Source: Dehalococcoidia bacterium (GTDB lineage Bacteria; Chloroflexota; Dehalococcoidia; JACPQF01). Taken from it: DNA of 6,061 bases. Made by a program: the position numbers and the translations under genes. Under the pieces are notes generated by a model. It was not told the origin of the DNA, made no database searches, and worked only from the letters and a program-made list of their open reading frames with translations. The stretch is taken from contig JAUSEJ010000903.1 of the NCBI GenBank assembly GCA_030650265.1, forward strand, positions 1 through 6,061. The letters are read 5' to 3'. Below, piece after piece: positions 5,588 to 6,061 of this stretch. The first letter of the stretch is position 1; each line of letters begins with the position of its first letter.

Positions 5588-5619
5588 TAGGGGCGTCCTT
5601 CAGCGGAAGGACGCCCCTA
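5588..5619. repeat. Perfect 14-bp palindrome between GRE and activase genes
   Basis: TAGGGGCGTCCTTC (5588-5601) is exactly complementary to GAAGGACGCCCCTA (5606-5619) around a four-base loop. It lies in the 104-bp gap between the GRE stop and the activase start, 23 nt before the activase ATG. On the minus strand CGACTGGC follows, not a U-run, so it is not a standard terminator. Palindromes with TAGGGGC/GCCCCTA ends occur as dispersed repeats in some genomes (from memory, including Chloroflexota), which would explain the perfect arms. In the mRNA it would form a very stable hairpin that could stop 3' decay of the GRE message and lower read-through into the activase. Confidence 0.75.
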
Positions 5620-5668
5620 TGATCTCTACATCAAGTCGCAATCTCAACAAACCAGGTTTCCCCGTCCG

Positions 5669-6061
5669 CTAACAACAACGGCTGAGAACTTGCTCCGTGC
5701 GGGCGATAAGCTGGTCCTGCATCTGTTTCTCCAAATCCACGAAGAAACCGTTGTACCCTGCCACCCGCACTACCAGGTCGCCATACTTCTCTGGATGCGC
5801 CTGGGCGTCCAGCAGCGTTTCCCTGTCGATCACATTGAACTGAATGTGGTGAATGCCCAGGTCCACAAACGTGCGCAGGTAAGCAACGAAAGAATCCTTG
5901 TACTCGCCCTGCAGGTACTGCGGCAGAAACTTCTGGTTAAACAACTGAGTAAAGGTGTTGACGTGGTCAACCTTGCTCACCGACTTCATTACCGCCGTAG
6001 GTCCATATTTATCGGTGCCGACCGCTGGCGAAATCGTGCCGTCACTAAACAGATCCCGATC
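5669..6061 (-). CDS. Glycyl radical enzyme, C-terminal part (cut by window edge)
   Basis: The C-terminal 130 residues are visible; the gene enters from the right edge, and the in-frame ATG at 5989 is internal, since DGTISPAVGTDKYGPTAV before it is typical GRE sequence. The Gly_radical domain is clear: SVSKVDH, then LFNQKFLPQYL, then HHIQFNVIDRETLLDAQAHP, then the radical loop VVRVAGYNG, matching PROSITE [STIV]-x-R-[IVT]-[CSA]-G-Y-x-[GACV]. The radical glycine is the codon at 5758-5756, 28 residues before the end. The catalytic cysteine loop lies outside the window. The activase next door has a two-cluster ferredoxin insert, which argues against a true pyruvate formate-lyase and for a dehydratase, decarboxylase, C-N/C-S lyase or fumarate-adding type; the substrate cannot be decided here. 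The protein ends in two cysteines (SRCC), an unusual tail. It is upstream of the activase on the same strand, probably co-transcribed. Confidence 0.95.
   Translation of the reverse strand, partial: DRDLFSDGTISPAVGTDKYGPTAVMKSVSKVDHVNTFTQLFNQKFLPQYLQGEYKDSFVAYLRTFVDLGIHHIQFNVIDRETLLDAQAHPEKYGDLVVRVAGYNGFFVDLEKQMQDQLIARTEQVLSRCC

Noticed and set aside
4995..5672. 225-codon open frame on the plus strand over the activase gene
   Set aside because: It is the antisense shadow of the activase, which has unmistakable radical SAM and ferredoxin motifs.
1..6061. CRISPR array, insertion sequence or attachment site
   Set aside because: No regularly spaced repeats, transposase or integrase motifs, or paired terminal inverted repeats with target duplications were seen on either strand.

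Overview
The window is bacterial, with GC that looks to be in the high fifties. It has two oppositely oriented gene groups that converge on a 0.5-kb non-coding gap. One group is a complete three-gene operon of unknown function on the + strand. The other is the end of a glycyl radical enzyme (GRE) locus on the - strand. A GRE with its activase points to an anaerobe or facultative anaerobe, because the glycyl radical is destroyed by oxygen. The palindrome between the GRE genes has TAGGGGCG/CGCCCCTA ends. From memory, such ends recur in dispersed palindromes of Chloroflexota and some other environmental bacteria, so Chloroflexota is a weak guess for the host and nothing more.

Layout. Positions 1-403 hold no convincing gene: there is a small hairpin at the left edge, an imperfect inverted repeat, and a minus-strand reading frame broken by one TGA (319 to 23). 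A sigma-70-type promoter (TTGACT, 16 bp, TATAAT) at 404-431 precedes a leader of about 220 nt. The + strand operon follows. Gene 1 (659-2620) encodes a secreted/membrane-anchored protein with an outside domain, one internal membrane segment and a large, probably cytoplasmic, C-terminal half carrying a Trp/Gly-rich GYF_2-like stretch. Gene 2 (2617-3618) overlaps it by ATGA and encodes a soluble protein with a helix-turn-helix-like stretch and a C-terminal double zinc ribbon. Gene 3 (3644-4099), behind a near-perfect Shine-Dalgarno sequence, encodes a 151-residue polytopic membrane protein.

Positions 4100-4643 are the convergent gap. They hold several short hairpins, a CCTCTTC/GAAGAGG palindrome in a pyrimidine/purine-asymmetric tract, and one doubtful small minus-strand ORF.

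The - strand then encodes, in transcription order from the right edge, the C-terminal 130 residues of a GRE (complement 5669-6061, cut by the window) with the glycyl radical motif RVAGYNG. A 14-bp perfect hairpin lies in the gap after it, followed by the GRE activase (complement 4644-5564), a radical SAM protein with a two-cluster ferredoxin insert. The insert puts the pair with the non-PFL GREs (for example the choline lyase, glycerol dehydratase, hydroxyphenylacetate decarboxylase and arylsuccinate synthase types), but the substrate cannot be read from the C-terminus alone. One canonical ferredoxin cysteine of the activase is a serine.

The operon at 659-4099 is the part most likely to be undescribed. 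Its co-translation and its mix of a transmembrane anchor, a zinc-ribbon partner and a polytopic protein suggest a membrane-associated complex. I recognise no known system in it.
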